Shown here piece after piece: positions 8,664 to 23,033 of a DNA stretch of 64,000 nucleotides; position 1 is the stretch's first letter; every line of letters begins with the position of its first letter. Origin of the DNA: Viola odorata (lineage: Eukaryota > Streptophyta > Magnoliopsida > Malpighiales > Violaceae); NCBI GenBank assembly GCA_963691705.1, contig OY829542.1:53175002-53239001 (forward strand), given 5' to 3'. Made by a program: the position numbers and the translations under genes. A model generated the notes under the pieces. The model did no database searches. It saw nothing but the letters and a program-made list of their open reading frames with translations, and was not told the DNA's origin.

Positions 8664-11600
8664 TGTCACAAATTGTGTTTGTATTTTATAAACAGAGTTG
8701 GTAGGGATTTTTATTTTTTTTCGGTGTTAGTGATGTGTTTATGTCTAGTTCAAGAGCTGGCAATCCCACCCATTCCATATGGTTAATGGATTAATTGTAT
8801 TATTATTCTTTTGAGCTTAATTGGTTAGGTTCTTGATTCCACGTTAAATCTGACTAAGCGTTTAGGAAAAAATAATATTTTTTTACTAATTTGGACTCTA
8901 GATTAAAAACATACACTATGCATTCAAAATTAGATATATTCTTTTTGATACATTAGAGGTGATTATTGATTGAATAACATATTAAAGTACACGTGAATTT
9001 TATATCATTTATTTACTGGCCGATTTTTAAGTTCATAAGCAATTGTCTATCAACATTTTTCATGTGATTGGTTCATAATAAAGCGACTGTTTTTAACACT
9101 ATTCTATATATATATATATATATATTATTTGGCGATGTAAGATGCATGATTAGAGGAGGATGAAATTGATTAACAGCATTAAACATCCATCGACCTTTTA
9201 GTTTTCAAATTAATTACAGTCGGCGATTAAATATGGACTGTATATAATCTTACTAAAGTCGTGGTCTATGGTATAATTTTTTAATTCTTGTACAATAGTT
9301 TTTATTTAATTTTTTATTATTATTATTCATTCTTTATATTTGGCCCCTTCAATTTAAAAACATTTGTCTTACTTGCCTTCCCTTAGAAAATCCAGTCCGG
9401 CTGCTTCTAGTCTTTTAATTTATATTCCCAAAAAGATTGTACAAATTATCTCTTCGAGGAGGATTCATTAATCATATTCTTATCTAATCGATTTATTAAG
9501 TTAGAAAATAATCATAACTAAAAGTATTTAATTAGCCCATTTAGAATATACTACTAGTACTTAAAGGTGAATGTCAAATCGATCTTTAATATACTTTAGC
9601 CAACTCTAAGACCATTAGGAGCAGAGGACTTTTCAAGGATTTTTTGAGGGATTTTTTCATGCAGCAGAGGACCAAAAATAAACCAAATGCTGACTAGATG
9701 GTGTGGATATCAAATTTTGATACTCGGATTTTTCTTCCACTGTCAGATTTTCTTTATTAAAAAAAAGAAGAAGAAGGAAAGAACCGATCAGAACAAACCA
9801 CGCGTATTCTACGTCCATTTTATGCGGTAGGAGAGATCAAACGTTCTTGTAAATTGTAGAACGTGGTTCGTTCTCTCTACATTCTCATTCATCAACAGCT
9901 CGACCTGTCATATATTATGTCTGCACAAAAAACAATCATTGCAAAATAGTGCAACAGTTCTTCATTCAGAAAAATGGTGTAGCTTCTAGTTGTAGCTAAT
10001 ACTACTGCTACATGCCTATAACCGATCATTATTGTTCGGGGCATTCATTACTTTTTAGCTTCTTATTTTTAGTTGTCCTTTCTGCTTTCTACATGGAGTT
10101 CTGATAAAGATGATTCTCTGTAAATTATTTTTTAAAGAATGACATTTTTAGCATATCTTTTTTTTTATATTTTATGAATTTGAATACAAAATTTGAATTA
10201 AGTGTACTGCCGCAATTCCTGTTAATTAACGAACTGTGTGCCAGCATTTGATAAAAGGAAATAATGAAAAGAAAATGCAACCAATAATGCTACCGTTGAA
10301 TAACATAAAAGAAGATAAGAGAAATGAGGGAGAGATTTTGGTTTGACTATAATTTATCAAACAGGGACCAATTTTTTGGTTTGTCACCTTCATCCCATGA
10401 GAGTTTCTTACACGCACATGGTTCATTGGAGTAGGTTTTATCCACTCTACATAATTGTTTTGGAGCTATTATTGAATTAATGCACACCACTACCCTTATG
10501 TTATGATGGTTGCGACTTATTCAATACTCTCACATTTTAAGTAAAAGTTTACCCATTTGATTATGATTTATGAAAAAAATACAAATTTAAAATATTTTAT
10601 TTTTTAGTGTTGAAGTGTACGAATCGAAATACCGACTACATATAAAAGTAATGAAACTCTTAATGGAATGGGGTATTTTGAAAAAATCGTACGAGTTTCG
10701 ATTAAATGCGGACAATATCATTTTATTAAGAGATACCAGCAATTTCATTAAGAGATAGCGGTGGGGTTTTATTTCTCTAATAAATGGTAACGAAGCAGTT
10801 GATTAGGTGGGCTTGCGTGATGGATTTTGATATAGGTGGCACACTGTGAATCTTTAATCCAAATATGAAGAAGTACGATTAATTTTCAGGTCGAGAAAAA
10901 ATTATAGACGTAAAGAGTTATGAAACTCTTAATAAAACAAATTATTTTTAGAAAAACCGTGCCAACAATAATATTCCATTAAGAGATATTAGTGGGTTAT
11001 AATTAATTTTGTGGGCCTATTTATTTACTTTTGTTGGGTGTATATTTTCCACAGTAACTTAATTTTCACTGCCCATCTTTCCTAACTTCTTCTGCTGCAT
11101 CTTTTTCCTCTCTTGTGCGCCTATCATGCTATGCATGAATCCTGGCTCTCACCCTCAATGCCACCCACCTCCCGGCTCCTACCATGTCACTTCAACAAAA
11201 ACCCACAAGCGGCTGCCTTTCAACTCTCTCTAAACGGTCCTCTTCTCTGCATGGGAAGAAAAAGAGTGACTGATCAGGTGAAATAAATGCTGGAATTGAA
11301 TGCACCCAACAACCAAAAACTGATCAAATTTAATTCTCTCTGAAGTAGCAGCATCTACAAACCATCTGGTCCCAATTCCTCGCATTTAATTTTGGAGTAA
11401 TTTTTTAACTTCGTTTTCTTTGTCCTGTTGTCGCTGTGCATCACTTCCACATTCAAATATGCAAATCCCAATCTCTCTGGTTCAACCATAACATACCCTT
11501 TTTATGGACATCTTCGTTTTTTAATACTTTGTTGTGTAAAATGCTGTCAGGTGTTGGTTAGTTATGTCAGCCATTGAAACTAGGTTTTTGAAAAAATCGC

Positions 11601-11665
11601 TTGAAATGTAATGTAACTAATTCATGTATCTTGTCATGTTGGTGAAGTGTGAGGAATAGTGAAAA
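8664..11665. other. Intergenic region, 3.0 kb, upstream of the DUF547 gene
   Basis: AT-rich, with no ORF showing a known domain. It contains a TA dinucleotide run at about 9105-9125 and a pair of related phrases (atgaaactcttaat...attaagagata) near 10650-10750 and 10920-10990, probably decayed repeats. The last 550 bp (from about 11100) is pyrimidine-rich with plausible leader exons, for example a donor-like CAG/GTGAAA near 11277. It probably holds the promoter and 5' leader of the next gene. Confidence 0.5.
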
Positions 11666-14600
11666 ATGGATAGGTTCAATGTAGATGATGAGGATGCAAA
11701 TTCAGGTAAGAAGAGAGACAAAGAAAGTTCTTGGCAGCTTTCAAGAAATGATGCCCAACACAGGCGCTCTAAGAGGTACAAATTGTTTCTTTTGCTGTTC
11801 TTCTTGTTAATTTTTTTTGTTTTGTTTTGCGAAATGTTGAGTTGTGAAGTTGGTAAGCGTAGACTGATTAATATAATAACCGGAGCACGTTGAAGAATAT
11901 AATTGGTGTGCTGTTGTTGTTTTGTGGAATAGTGGCCTCATTTGCTTGCTCTAATTTCCTATATTATCATGTTAACTTGTGGCAGAGACATCATTTTCTT
12001 GGTTTATGAGTTGATTAGTTGTAGGATCTTGTTTCATTTTTTTTTTTTTGTCTCCCCTAGAACCTTCCCTTCCCCTTCCAGACATAAGGTTAATCCCACT
12101 CGAGCATCGTTGGTCTCATAGGGGATGGCTCTGCCAGCATTGTTCCGTATTTTTTAATTGGACATGATAAAGTGTTTCAAGGAAAAGAGTTTTTTGTAAT
12201 TTCTTTTATCTGGTATGAACGTGGAAGCTGATGTTAATGCGTGTTACTCAGAGAACTAAAATTTTGGGATATGATGGATTGAAAAATTGTGCAGAAGCAC
12301 TCGTAGGATTGACCTTGTGTAGTTATGACTAGATGTAATTGAGTTCAATTGAAAGATCATTGCAAGATTTATGGCAGGGGATCGAGGTCGTAAGTGTGAT
12401 GGGCTAAAAGTATTTGACTAACAAATTAATCTTAAGTGATAGGATTAGTTGAAGAAAAATTTCCAATAACTCTCTTGGCTGGAAAGATCCTTCAATTTGG
12501 ATCGAGTGATTCTGCGATACACTCACTTTGTGTGAATTTTTATCTGTTCAAGTTTTCTTTTCAGTTTCAAATTTCCATGGAACTTTCTTCACTGGTGATT
12601 TAAGGGATATAGGTATATCAATACGATTCGATAAATTATATAGCAACAGATGTCTTTGGTGAAAAATGTTGAATGCAGCAAATGCAAAACATAATATGTT
12701 CTTTACCAGAAAAAAATGACAATTAAGAATAAGGGCATATGAGTAGTTGTGATTTTAAGTTGGCAAGCTGATACTTACTACTCTCTGGAATTTTATTTCA
12801 GCGCATCAGAAAAGCAGTTGGGGATTTCTAGGGATGGAGTTTTGAATTACACAAAGAAGGACCAGAATGAAACGCAAGTGAGGCTACTAGTTTCTATAAT
12901 TCTGGTGTTGTTCTTTCTAGCAAGCTGTTGAAATTTTAACACATTTATTTGGATGATAAAAAACTAAAGAATAAGACCTTACAGATAAATGGTTTCATTC
13001 TTACCGCCGGTTCTTCCCTTTGAATTTAACAGATGTGGCCTTTCCCAACAAGGGGTCATAGAGCGCCGAGTCCTCTCCATGGCCAGCCTACTTGTATCAA
13101 CAAAAATGCTTCATCAAACCACCGAGCCTCCTTGGAAAAAGATGTGAGCTTTAGATTTCGATATCTGTTTCCTTCATACTAACACTCAGGGTTGAAGATT
13201 GTTTTATCCTACTGAATTTCAGATTGAGCAGCTGCAATCACGGTTGCAGCAGGAGAAATCCATGCGGATGGTGCTTGAGAGAGCTATGGGCAGAGCTTCA
13301 AGCACATTGTCTCCTGGACATAGACATTTTGCTAGTCAGGTAGTTTTACCTTTGCTTAGTGATCAATTAATTAGCTGAATTGAACCCTGAGAAACTATAA
13401 ATAGATCATAAACTGTTTACTTTACTGAACAATTAGCAACAGAAGATAGTTCTCTATATATCAGTTGGTATGTTTACAATTTGCTTAATAGGCCCAACTT
13501 GCATTGAATTGTAAGCTCTATTACTATGGACTTGTATCCCTCCAATGCTCACAGGAAGTTAGTTTTCTGCCACTGCATTGAACTTTTAAGTTCAAACTTT
13601 TAAGTTCAATTGTTTGCTCCTATTGTATCACCAAAAGAGACCCAAATACTCGAGACTAGGGAGCATAGGCGAGGTCTACTCACGGATCTTCTTAAGCAGT
13701 TCACATCACATTTCATTCAATTAAATTTTTGTATTCTGCAATAGTCATTTTTATTGTAACATCCAAATTCTTGGTTCATTTCAGACAAAGGAGTTGATTT
13801 CAGAGATAGAGTTACTTGAAGATGAGGTTGCAAACCGTGAGCAGCATGTGCTCTCTCTTTACAGGAATATTTTTGAACAGTGCGTTAGTAGGGCGCCTTC
13901 TGAGAATAACTCAGGCACGGCTTCTCCTGCCTATGCAAAATATTCATCCAGGAAGCACCCAAGTATCATTTCCAGCACTTTCTGTTCCTCAAAGAAACTC
14001 CCTTTGCGGCCTTTGCACACTTTGGTTTCTATCACCGGTTCAGGGAAAGGAACATGCAAGGCAATTGGTGCCCCATCATTCACTGGAAAAACTGACCTTC
14101 ATGTTGAAAAGAGCATTTCTGATAAGGTGATCAATAGTTACCCTGCATTTCCTTGCATCTAAGACTTATCTTAAACGGTTTATTTGGACCTTGTTAAGGA
14201 ATGGTTTTGATTCCTCTGTTCAAAATATTTAGTTGATTGAAACAAAGATGCTTGTTATATATCCAAGCCTATCTTGTACTATATGTACATCATGACACTA
14301 GGATTTGAAAGACCTACATTCTGTATAAGAATAAATTAAGGATTTCTTGCTATTTTCTTTGTGTAAGGGCTGACTTTCAATTACATTCATGAGAAACATA
14401 TAATAAGGAAAAAAATATATTAACTGGATCATCTTTTGTGCATCATGTTATAGAACAGGAATACAATCAGGTGGTTGCTGGAGGTGTAAATTTTAACCTT
14501 CTCATCTATATGTTTCCTCAGGCTCACGCCATGGAAAAAACTTCTGCGATACGAACGTTGAAAGATCATCTGTATCAGTGCCCGAGCAAGTTGTCTGAGG

Positions 14601-16568
14601 AGATGGTCAGGTGTATGGCTGCAGTATACTGCTGGCTTCGTAGCGCAACATCTGTACCTCCTGAGAAAATCCGTTCACCCTTATTATCAAGGTCATCCAC
14701 TAATGTTGTACTCCCCGGACGTGGTATTGGAGAGGACCGGAGTTGGTCTTGCAAATCCATGGTTGAAATATCTTGGATATCAACTGATAAACGCCACTTC
14801 TCTCATGCAGCTTATGCGATTAGCAACTATAGGTTAGTTTCTACTTTCTAGTGCCTGACTAGTTCTGTATAGGTTTTTCTGTTTGATGAATTGTTGTGTG
14901 TTATCTTTTACCTTGTTTTGGCATGCAGCTTTACTGAATCTATGCGTCTTTTTTCTTCAATGTCAGAATTCTGGTGGAGCAACTGGAAAAGGTGACAGTG
15001 AGTCTGATGGAAAAGAATGCCCAAATTTCATTTTGGATCAATGTGTACAACGCCCTTGTTATGCATGTAAAGATTCACATGGATTTTTGTCATTTTATTT
15101 ATGTTACGGATTCGAAACTGTAGATAAGATGTTTGCTTACCCCCCAGGCATATTTAGCATATGGAATCCCCCACAGCTCGCTGAGGAGGTTAGCTTTGTT
15201 TCACAAGGTAGTGCACTTCCTTTCTAATAGATATGTGTATAGGCTAATAATAAATTGGTAATCAATAGTTACTTTTTCCTATACCTCAAATAGATGTCTT
15301 ATTTGTTAATACTTCTTGTATATGTTTTGTTTGATGAACAAAAATTGATTGGCTTTTCTGTTCAGTGCAGGCTTCTTACAATATTGGTGGCCATATTATA
15401 AGTGCAAATTCCATAGAACAGTCAATATTTTGCTTCCGTACACCCAGAGTTGGAAGGGTATGCGCCTTTACTCTCCTCAAGTGCCTAGAATTTTTAGGAG
15501 AAGCCAAACATGGTCTTATAATTGTCAATCATGCAATAGAGTTAATTCCATAAGCTCTTCTTTTGGTGTTAGCCAGCAGACATGATCAATTGTTTGGCTC
15601 CTGACCTGGATTTTGTTAGCTGTGCTATTTCCTAATGATGATAGAATAAACAGACAACAATAATCTAGTGCACCTTGCTAATATTTGCTATGATATTTGG
15701 ATCATTGCATTGCATTTGTACTCGATTCCTCTTACGAGTACATTTGCAGTACTAATTCTACTCTCTTGCACTTCTAAAGCCTAAATTTTTGGATTCTATA
15801 ACAATGCAAATGAAAGAAAAAAACTTCACATTAATTTCTTAGTGTTCCTTTCTGTTTTTGTGCAAATGACAGTGGCTTGAGACCATTCTTTCGACTGCAT
15901 TGAGGAAAAAATCCAGTGAAGAAAGGCAACTTATTAGTTCCAAGTTTGGTCTTCCAAACCCACAGCCCTTGGTCTGCTTTGCCCTTTGTACTGGAGTTTT
16001 TTCGGATCCTGTGGTAATTACTCGCTTCCATCACTCTCTTTTAAACAAAGCTGCAGTTTGTATATCATGTACTAATACGAACCATTACTCTTTGTTTTTC
16101 CATCTAGTTAGTAACTCTACATAGCTAGATGATGGAATTTCTTGATGCTGTAAACCATGAGCATGCTTTTTCAGTTTACTGAATTGATGTATGATCTTTT
16201 GTATGCGTAGCAGATTAAGGTCTTTGTCTATTTCATGTTAACAGCTAAAAGTCTACACTGCAACAAAAGTTCAAGAGGAACTTGAATCTGCAAAGAGAGA
16301 CTTTCTTCAAGCAAATGTGGTTGTGAAGAAATCAAGGAAAGTGTTCCTACCCAAGTTGCTCGAACGGTTTGCAAAGGAAGCTTCTATTAGCTCAGATGAT
16401 CTGCTCAGGTGGGTCATTGAAAATGTTGATAAGAAACTCCACAACTCGATCCAAAAATGCATCAATCGTAAATCGAGAAAGAAGGCATCTCAGATAGTGG
16501 AGTGGTTGCCTTACAGTTCAAGGTTCCGGTACTTGTTCTCAAAAGACTTGACAGAGAAGCCATGGTGA
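11666..16568 (+). CDS. DUF547 protein with N-terminal MIP1-type leucine zipper
   Basis: Eleven exons join into 592 codons plus stop: 11666-11775, 12802-12877, 13033-13143, 13223-13339, 13785-14126, 14522-14832, 14967-15066, 15148-15207, 15371-15457, 15873-16013 and 16245-16568. All junctions are GT/AG and the frame is kept throughout. Residues about 98-170 form a coiled coil (IEQLQSRLQQEKSMRMVLERA, then ELISEIELLEDEVANREQHV), the ternary-complex-factor MIP1 zipper. The middle is Ser-rich. The DUF547 domain follows, with NAQISFWINVYNALVMHAYL, YNIGGHIISANSIEQSIF and NPQPLVCFALCTGVFSDP, and a basic C-terminal tail. The architecture and length match plant genes annotated as DUF547 or putative electron transporter. 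The biochemical role of the family is not established; the zipper suggests protein-protein contact. The start codon is the first ATG in frame with exon 2. Confidence 0.9.
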
Positions 16569-19500
16569 CTGAGTTTCTTGCTAAATGCCTTGCAGAATTT
16601 GAGAGGATTTTTTATGCCCTAATCATTGGCCCTATTGAGCATTGCTTCGAATCGTAGAGCGGGTACGCCCAACAATGGATATTTGTGATTTTCGTTTATT
16701 GTGCATCTGATCTTTCATCCCTGTTTGTGTAGGATATTGCTGTGTAACATTTCAATCTGGATTTTTTTAACTCTGTGGAACTGTTGTAGGATTAGAAAGG
16801 AGTTATAGATGCAATCTGATCTTGCCATGTTGTGCTGTTTTGTGCTTGAGAACTTGTAGAATCATGATATTACTTCTGGATCCCAAGCCAATAACATCTT
16901 TGATCCTTTTGTTATGAATTATGCTATTATTCTTTTTTTCTTTAGATAAGAATGTAAGTTAAGAGACTTAAACTTGAAACCAGTATTTTCTGTTTTACAA
17001 AAAATGTGATTGAGCTATAAATTCTTTGTTTTATTTTCCTTCTTGGATCCTGCAAATATGAGATAAAAAGACTTTACTTCCATTTTGTTTTCTACTCTGA
17101 CATTTCAGAAACACTTGTCCCATAAAAAAAAATGCCATATAAGATACAGGTATATCCGTATATGTACAGTATTGGTCAGAAGGCCTGAATTATCTTTCTG
17201 TTTTTGATGCATTTTGGGCCTGCCACTTTATTTTAGAAGTGCACTGACCCTGTTTTTATCGTTGTAGTCTTGTGAGACTTGGGGGTTTTGGAATCGGACT
17301 TTATAGTTTTTCACTTCTCCTAATATAAATTTCAATTTGATTTTTTCCTCTATTTTCTCAATTTTTTTTTACAAAAGACTAATATTATTTTAGGATGGTT
17401 GTATCCTAAAAGGGTGATTTTTTGGGTATAATTTTCTTTATTCTTTTACTTATACTCAAGATTTGAATTAAGGGTGACAAGTCTTTTACCACTTTACGAC
17501 AACAAATATAGGTAAGATATAGGTAACTTAAGCACAACGTGAAAAGACAATTCTTAATGTTTGCAATAACGTTTATAATGCTCACAATAGATCATTGCTT
17601 AAGACATAAATATCGAACTAGTAAATTTTTACTTAAATAATAAGAGTCTCAAATCACAATCTGATAATGTTATTGGTACCGCCCTCCTCTCCCCCTCATC
17701 TTTTCCAGCACAAAGGAAGAGGGTGCATGCAAACACCTATCAAGGATCCACTAGAAAGGGAGTGGGTTGGACCTTTCCCTCATGTAGGCTAAGGAGGAGT
17801 GGAAAGGGCCCAACCCATATGGTCCCCGCCCCAACACGATATTTGTCTGCCAAACAACACGCACTGACACTTGTGTCAGTTGTGCTCCTGCAAACAAACA
17901 TAAATGGTTGTTACGTGATGATCGCTCAATAACAGAACTGATAATCCTCGATCAGGGGGTGAGGATATTGTTGTAAATTCAGCGTGTTGATGAAGATTTT
18001 CTCGCCGCTCTTAAGCCACCTGCAGTGCATCGGAGGGGGTCTCCGGCGTAAAAGCTCCGACGATCAAGTCAGTATTCATAATGACAGTAATAAGTATGTG
18101 GGGGAAACTATCGGGAAGGAGTTGGTATTTGGACAGAGCTTTTGTACGTATGTAAGCACGTGTATGCATGCTTGTGTATGAAGAGGTGATAGGGAGGTAT
18201 TTATAGCCTCGCCCTGTGAGTCACCCTGTACACGTGTCATTTGAGCCTGATAGGTTGTTACCAGTATCTGTCCCTTGACCCGATAGTTTCCCTGGCATGT
18301 AATATAAGTTATGTACTTACCTGGTGTAGCCGGTATATATGTAATCGAAACCCCCTGTTGATGATGAAAGATAGCAGTTGCCCTTGTGATGCCTTGTCAA
18401 ATAGGAGGTATGGGTACCGGCATCATACATACTTACTGATAAGCTCATTGACCATACAGATAGATAAGTGAGTGTCATAAGGTTACCGGGACGTCGTTGA
18501 CCTTGTCCACGTGGTATGTACCTTGCCAGTTACCGGTTCCATAAAATGAATGTATTATCAAGAATGATATATGTCCACTGCATAATAGGGAAACATAGAG
18601 AATAGTCCTCTAAAGTCACCCCACCTAAAACTATACTTAAGGAGTATAAAAAGAAAACACTCTCCATGGTAAATATTAAGATTCAATTTACATTACTCTT
18701 TCTTCTCCTTAAAGTTCTTATTAATTTGAGAGCCGAAGATTCTTTTAGGACAACCATCTTGAGGTTTTACAGGTTAATTATTGTCGGTGAGTTTTGGCTA
18801 GAGATGAATTGAAAAAACAATCTTTATTGGTTCTACCTCCTATTTTTTACGAGGATAATGAATTTTTTTATCAAAAGATCAGAACAAAATGGGTCAGGAG
18901 TTTCTGCGAGAATGATTTGAAAGTCCAAAATAAAAAATAGTAGTATTTGCCAGCAATTAGAAACAGTCAATCATTATGGATTGATCCGATTCCTTCAAAT
19001 TAGAAAGATGTAGTAGCACTGATTTTAGACATTGTCACCACCACCACTAATCAACAAATTCAAAATTCAAATGAAATTTTTAAGTCAACCTTTTCTCTTC
19101 TCCCAATTTGTTGGTAGGAATCTATACCTTAATTAAAAGTTGGTTGAAAAGTGAATTGTTCCATGACACTTATTTTAAGGAAACAAAAATTAGTAGCTAA
19201 TTTGTTTAGCCGCGAAAAAATGGATGGTAAAATTAGCTAGCATGAACATTAACACTGATATAAACACCGAACACGATATAAATACTGATATTGTAATGTC
19301 AAAAAATAAAAAATTATAGAATACCATCACGACATATATATATTAATACATATTATATAAAAATACAATTCACAACAATAAAAAATAAATAAAATAAATT
19401 TAGTCTTATAAATATGTTTAACAACTATAATTTACTCTAAAAAAAATTTTTACACTAAATAATTATTTAGAATTATAACAAAAAAGTAGAATAAAAAAAA

Positions 19501-20170
19501 TAAATTAGATACGTATTTTTTGGATATTCATTGAATCTCGATATCGGAAACGAATTCAACATAGACATGATATAAAAAATAAAATATAAAATGTACGTAC
19601 TTATCAGAAAATTAGACACAACTCAAAATATTCAAGAGGCATAAGTTGGTCTTTTTTACTAAAAAATAAAATTTCAACCTGAAAATCACTCTTGGTTACT
19701 ATTTCAGCCAATGGACAGCTGTTTAGGATTGGATAATCCAGTGGCCCATTCCAAAAACGGCAATCCAAAATTTCTTTCTCTTTCCCATCAATCGTCCAAA
19801 ACATTTTATAAAGACTCGTGAAGAATAAACCAAAAGTACTCCAATCCAACGGCTCAAAATAATCAACATCAACTCCACCTTTCCCCTCCTAATTACCAGC
19901 CGTAGACTCCTCTGACCCAAACCTAACTTTCGCCTGCCACGTACACACTTTCACGCACTTTGGATTTTCCAAACTCAAAATTCCGACGCACCAAGCCGCA
20001 TCTCCCTCAGATCACAGCCCACACATCATTCACCGTACATCAACCCCAATCCTATATCACCCGCTGCTAACTCTAGCGAAACCCCACTATTCTTTCATCA
20101 GACGTATCCAAACACTTCACGTGTTGACCGCGCACCGTCTGATCTTGGAGCCCTTATTGTATTTTTTTTT
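16569..20170. other. Intergenic region, 3.6 kb, with a possible LTR-like relic
   Basis: The first 350 bp is the 3' flank of the DUF547 gene. From about 17680 to 18560 the composition changes (GC-richer, ggtctccggcg, agctccgacgatcaagtcag, a tatttatagcctcgccc stretch), which resembles a plant LTR-retrotransposon LTR. I could not find TG...CA ends, a target duplication or a partner copy, so it stays a guess. The stretch 19200-19600 is very AT-rich. The end leads into the leader of the Agenet gene. No RNA gene was seen. Confidence 0.4.
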
Positions 20171-20388
20171 TTAAAGTTTCCATCACAGCCTCTCTTCTCT
20201 CTTTCCCACAAATACTGAAACGACGGCACTGTGAAACACACACTCGCATTTCTCCCCTCTCTCTCTCTTCGAAAACGAGAGAAACGAAAACCAAAAGAGC
20301 CAAAAAAGTATCACTTCATTTCTACATCTTATTTTACTTGCCTTGACCGGAACCCTAACTCGATCCACCGCCTAAATTAGAGATTCCG
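20171..20388 (+). promoter_or_regulatory. Probable 5' untranslated first exon of the Agenet-domain gene
   Basis: Pyrimidine-rich leader (ctctcttctctctttccc, then ctctctctctcttcg) ending at a canonical donor, ATTCCG/GTGAGT. The coding part begins 2.6 kb later, after an acceptor TTTTGTAG at 23021. A long 5'-leader intron is common in plant nuclear-protein genes. A second leader exon around 20500-20600 is possible. Confidence 0.5.
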
Positions 20389-22351
20389 GTGAGTAACAGT
20401 GAATTCGGTTGCGTGTTAGGTTTTTTTATGTTGTTTTGTTTCATTTTTGTGAGTGGAATGAGTAAATACTGATAGAAAAGAGGTGTATTTGCTATGGTGT
20501 TTGTAAGATGACAGTACAATTGAGGAAGAGGTGAGGAGCTGACGGGAAGGATTTCTTCGCCGGATGGAGGGAGGTAGCGTCTCTAGACTTACTTCTTCTG
20601 GTACTGTTCATTTCCAACTTTTTGTTTTTTTTCTTCTTGATAATTTGTTTTGGTTAATTTTGAAAAAAAAACAGCAGATTTTCTATGAACTTTAACTCCA
20701 AAAATCAATTTGTCGCTCTGGTTTCTTGTATTTTGCTTTTGAAATGGTGAATTTAGGTTAGGCGAACTCAGTCTTTGACATCATTTGTTCCATTATAGAT
20801 AGGTAATTGGAGTGAGGATGTAGTGATGAAAATAGGTGTTGTGACTGTTAAATGCTTCATTGGCTTGAACTAGGGTTTTATTGCAATAAGTGGTAGCTTC
20901 ATTTCTGTAGCTAAGCTAACAGCATGTTTATACTGTTCTGGTGAATTCATAATGACGTCGGCTAATTATTGTTGTTCAACTTCACAGTTTGCTTGTCCGA
21001 ATTATTATGTGGATTATTGTTGTTGTTCAATCTTGCTGTTGATTATGATATTCTAGGTTGGATTGATCAGATTGGTAGGGTTTTTTCCTTCCTTATTTGG
21101 CTTGATATTCCACCCTGTTTCTGTTCCTTATTTGGCACTATTTCTGACATTATTGTCTGCCACTTGGGCCTTGAGCTTGAGAGAAATATTTAGACTTGTT
21201 TGTCTTAATTTATACTTGCAATTGTCATCTGCATGCTTTCCCTCTGTCTCTCTAAAAATTTTCCGCTGTAGCAAACATGTACTTTGTGTTTCCTTCCAGA
21301 AAATATTTTCTGTTTCCAAACTCAATTTTCCATGCTTATTTTCAAAATCGTCCTATCTAAGAGAAATGCCCAAAAAAAGAAAAAAGAAAAGAAAAAGGCT
21401 ACTTTGCATTTCTGAGAACTATAATAATGTTACCCTTTTTTTCCTACTGCAAAATGAATTTGACCAACAATAATTTGTGGTAGGATAGACTGAATGAAAC
21501 CATACCAGTTTAATGAAGAAGTGTTTTGTAAGTTCAATCCAGAACAAGAAGAGAGAGGCCATGTATATTTATTGAAGTCTCAAAAAAGAAATTCTATGAA
21601 ATTAGTAAGATTCAGAATCTTATTTTGAAGATAAGGGTATTAACTTTATCTCGATACGCATTTTCCTAGTGTTTTAGAAAACTTGGAAAAGTTTTATCTT
21701 ATTATATAACACCTTAAACTTTTGATTTAGAAGAAACTAATGTTCTTTGGAAAATACAACAATTTTTTTAACTAAAAAGAAAGCGTCCAGCTCTATTTGG
21801 GAAGAACTGCAATGTTAGTCTTTCTGTTTTTGTTCTTTGCAATGGAACAAGGTTTCAATTAGATTACTATCTTCTTTAAAGAATCAAAATATTTTGCTCT
21901 GGTCAGTTGGTATTTAAAAAGTTGCTTGTGGAGGCGACCATAAGAAAACAATGAGTATAGGAATGTTAAAGTTTTGTAACCAGCAGCTTGAATGCAATAT
22001 TAGTAATTTGTCTGTTCTTTTGGATTTTGGTTGATGAGTGAGGGAGAGCTTGGAAGCATATTTATACTGATTATGCTAAGATCTAAGCAATGATACATTT
22101 TGAGAGCATGTTCAATGGTGAAGTTTAACAAATAAGGAAGTCAAGTTTTGTTGCTGATTGGGCTGGGGTTCTACAGTAATGAGATTGATAAAGGTCAAAA
22201 GAAATGTCTTACCAGTGAGCTATTGGTAATGGTAACGCTTCCCTTATCATGGGACCTCTCACTTTGGCATGCTCAGCACCTCTGTATTATTATTACCATT
22301 AAATTTGTGGTTTGGTGTATACTTGTCAGTGACTTCCTTAATAAATTTCTA

Positions 22352-22556
22352 CTCCCTCCGTCCTCAAATAAATGACGCCCAAGCCACTTTCACGGGAATT
22401 AAGGAAATGACTGATTCATGTTTATGATGTATGTCTAACCAATCGCTCTCAATGACTCTAGTAAACATAGCCAATCAACGTTAGTCTTTATTTCTCAATA
22501 CATTGGAAATGATGTGAAAAATGGCTTGGGAGTCATTTTTTGGAGGACAGAGGGAG
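22352..22556. mobile_element. Stowaway-type MITE, 205 bp, TA target site
   Basis: Begins CTCCCTCCGTCCTC and ends GAGGACAGAGGGAG, with TA on both sides (22350-22351 and 22557-22558). The inner arms pair as well: atgacgcccaagcca against tggcttgggagtcat. It has no coding capacity. Ends of this kind mark MITEs mobilised by Tc1/mariner-type transposases like those encoded at 50488-48971 and 58918-60488. It lies in the 5'-leader intron of the Agenet gene. Confidence 0.85.
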
Positions 22557-23033
22557 TAGTATATTACCATGTGGCAATTCCTAGATTGTGTGGGGCCAGT
22601 ATGAAGTGTCGGTCTTAATTACTTCTCCTCAAGAAAAAGTTGCACAATTATGAGCAATGGGCAATGGATAAGCTGTTTTACATTTTCCCCTCAATATTAT
22701 TTGATTACACTATTTTTAGCAAATTAGGAGGAAGTTTTAAGTTTCTGTGTCTTAAAAAATGTAGTTCTCTTTGTTCTATTCCACTATTCTTTTGTATTTG
22801 AAACACACGCACATGCATTCTTATATTGCATACACATAACCTTTTTCTTGAAATACTTGTTAACTTTTCATCATACTTTTCATTTATTAGTTCTCTCTTT
22901 GTGTGTTTGTGCATTTGTCAGTTTTACAGGTTATCGTTTAACTCTTTTTTGTGCTTTACTGGTGCTCTACCTCCTTCACTCCCCCTATGTCTCTGTTTCT
23001 CTTATAGTTTTTATTTTGTAGGGATACAAACCC

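Noticed and set aside
17723..18471. Several ORFs of 65-76 codons in a GC-richer block
   Set aside because: They overlap in different frames without domain or exon signals. The block looks like a decayed LTR, but no TG/CA ends or target duplication could be found, so neither gene nor LTR is claimed firmly.
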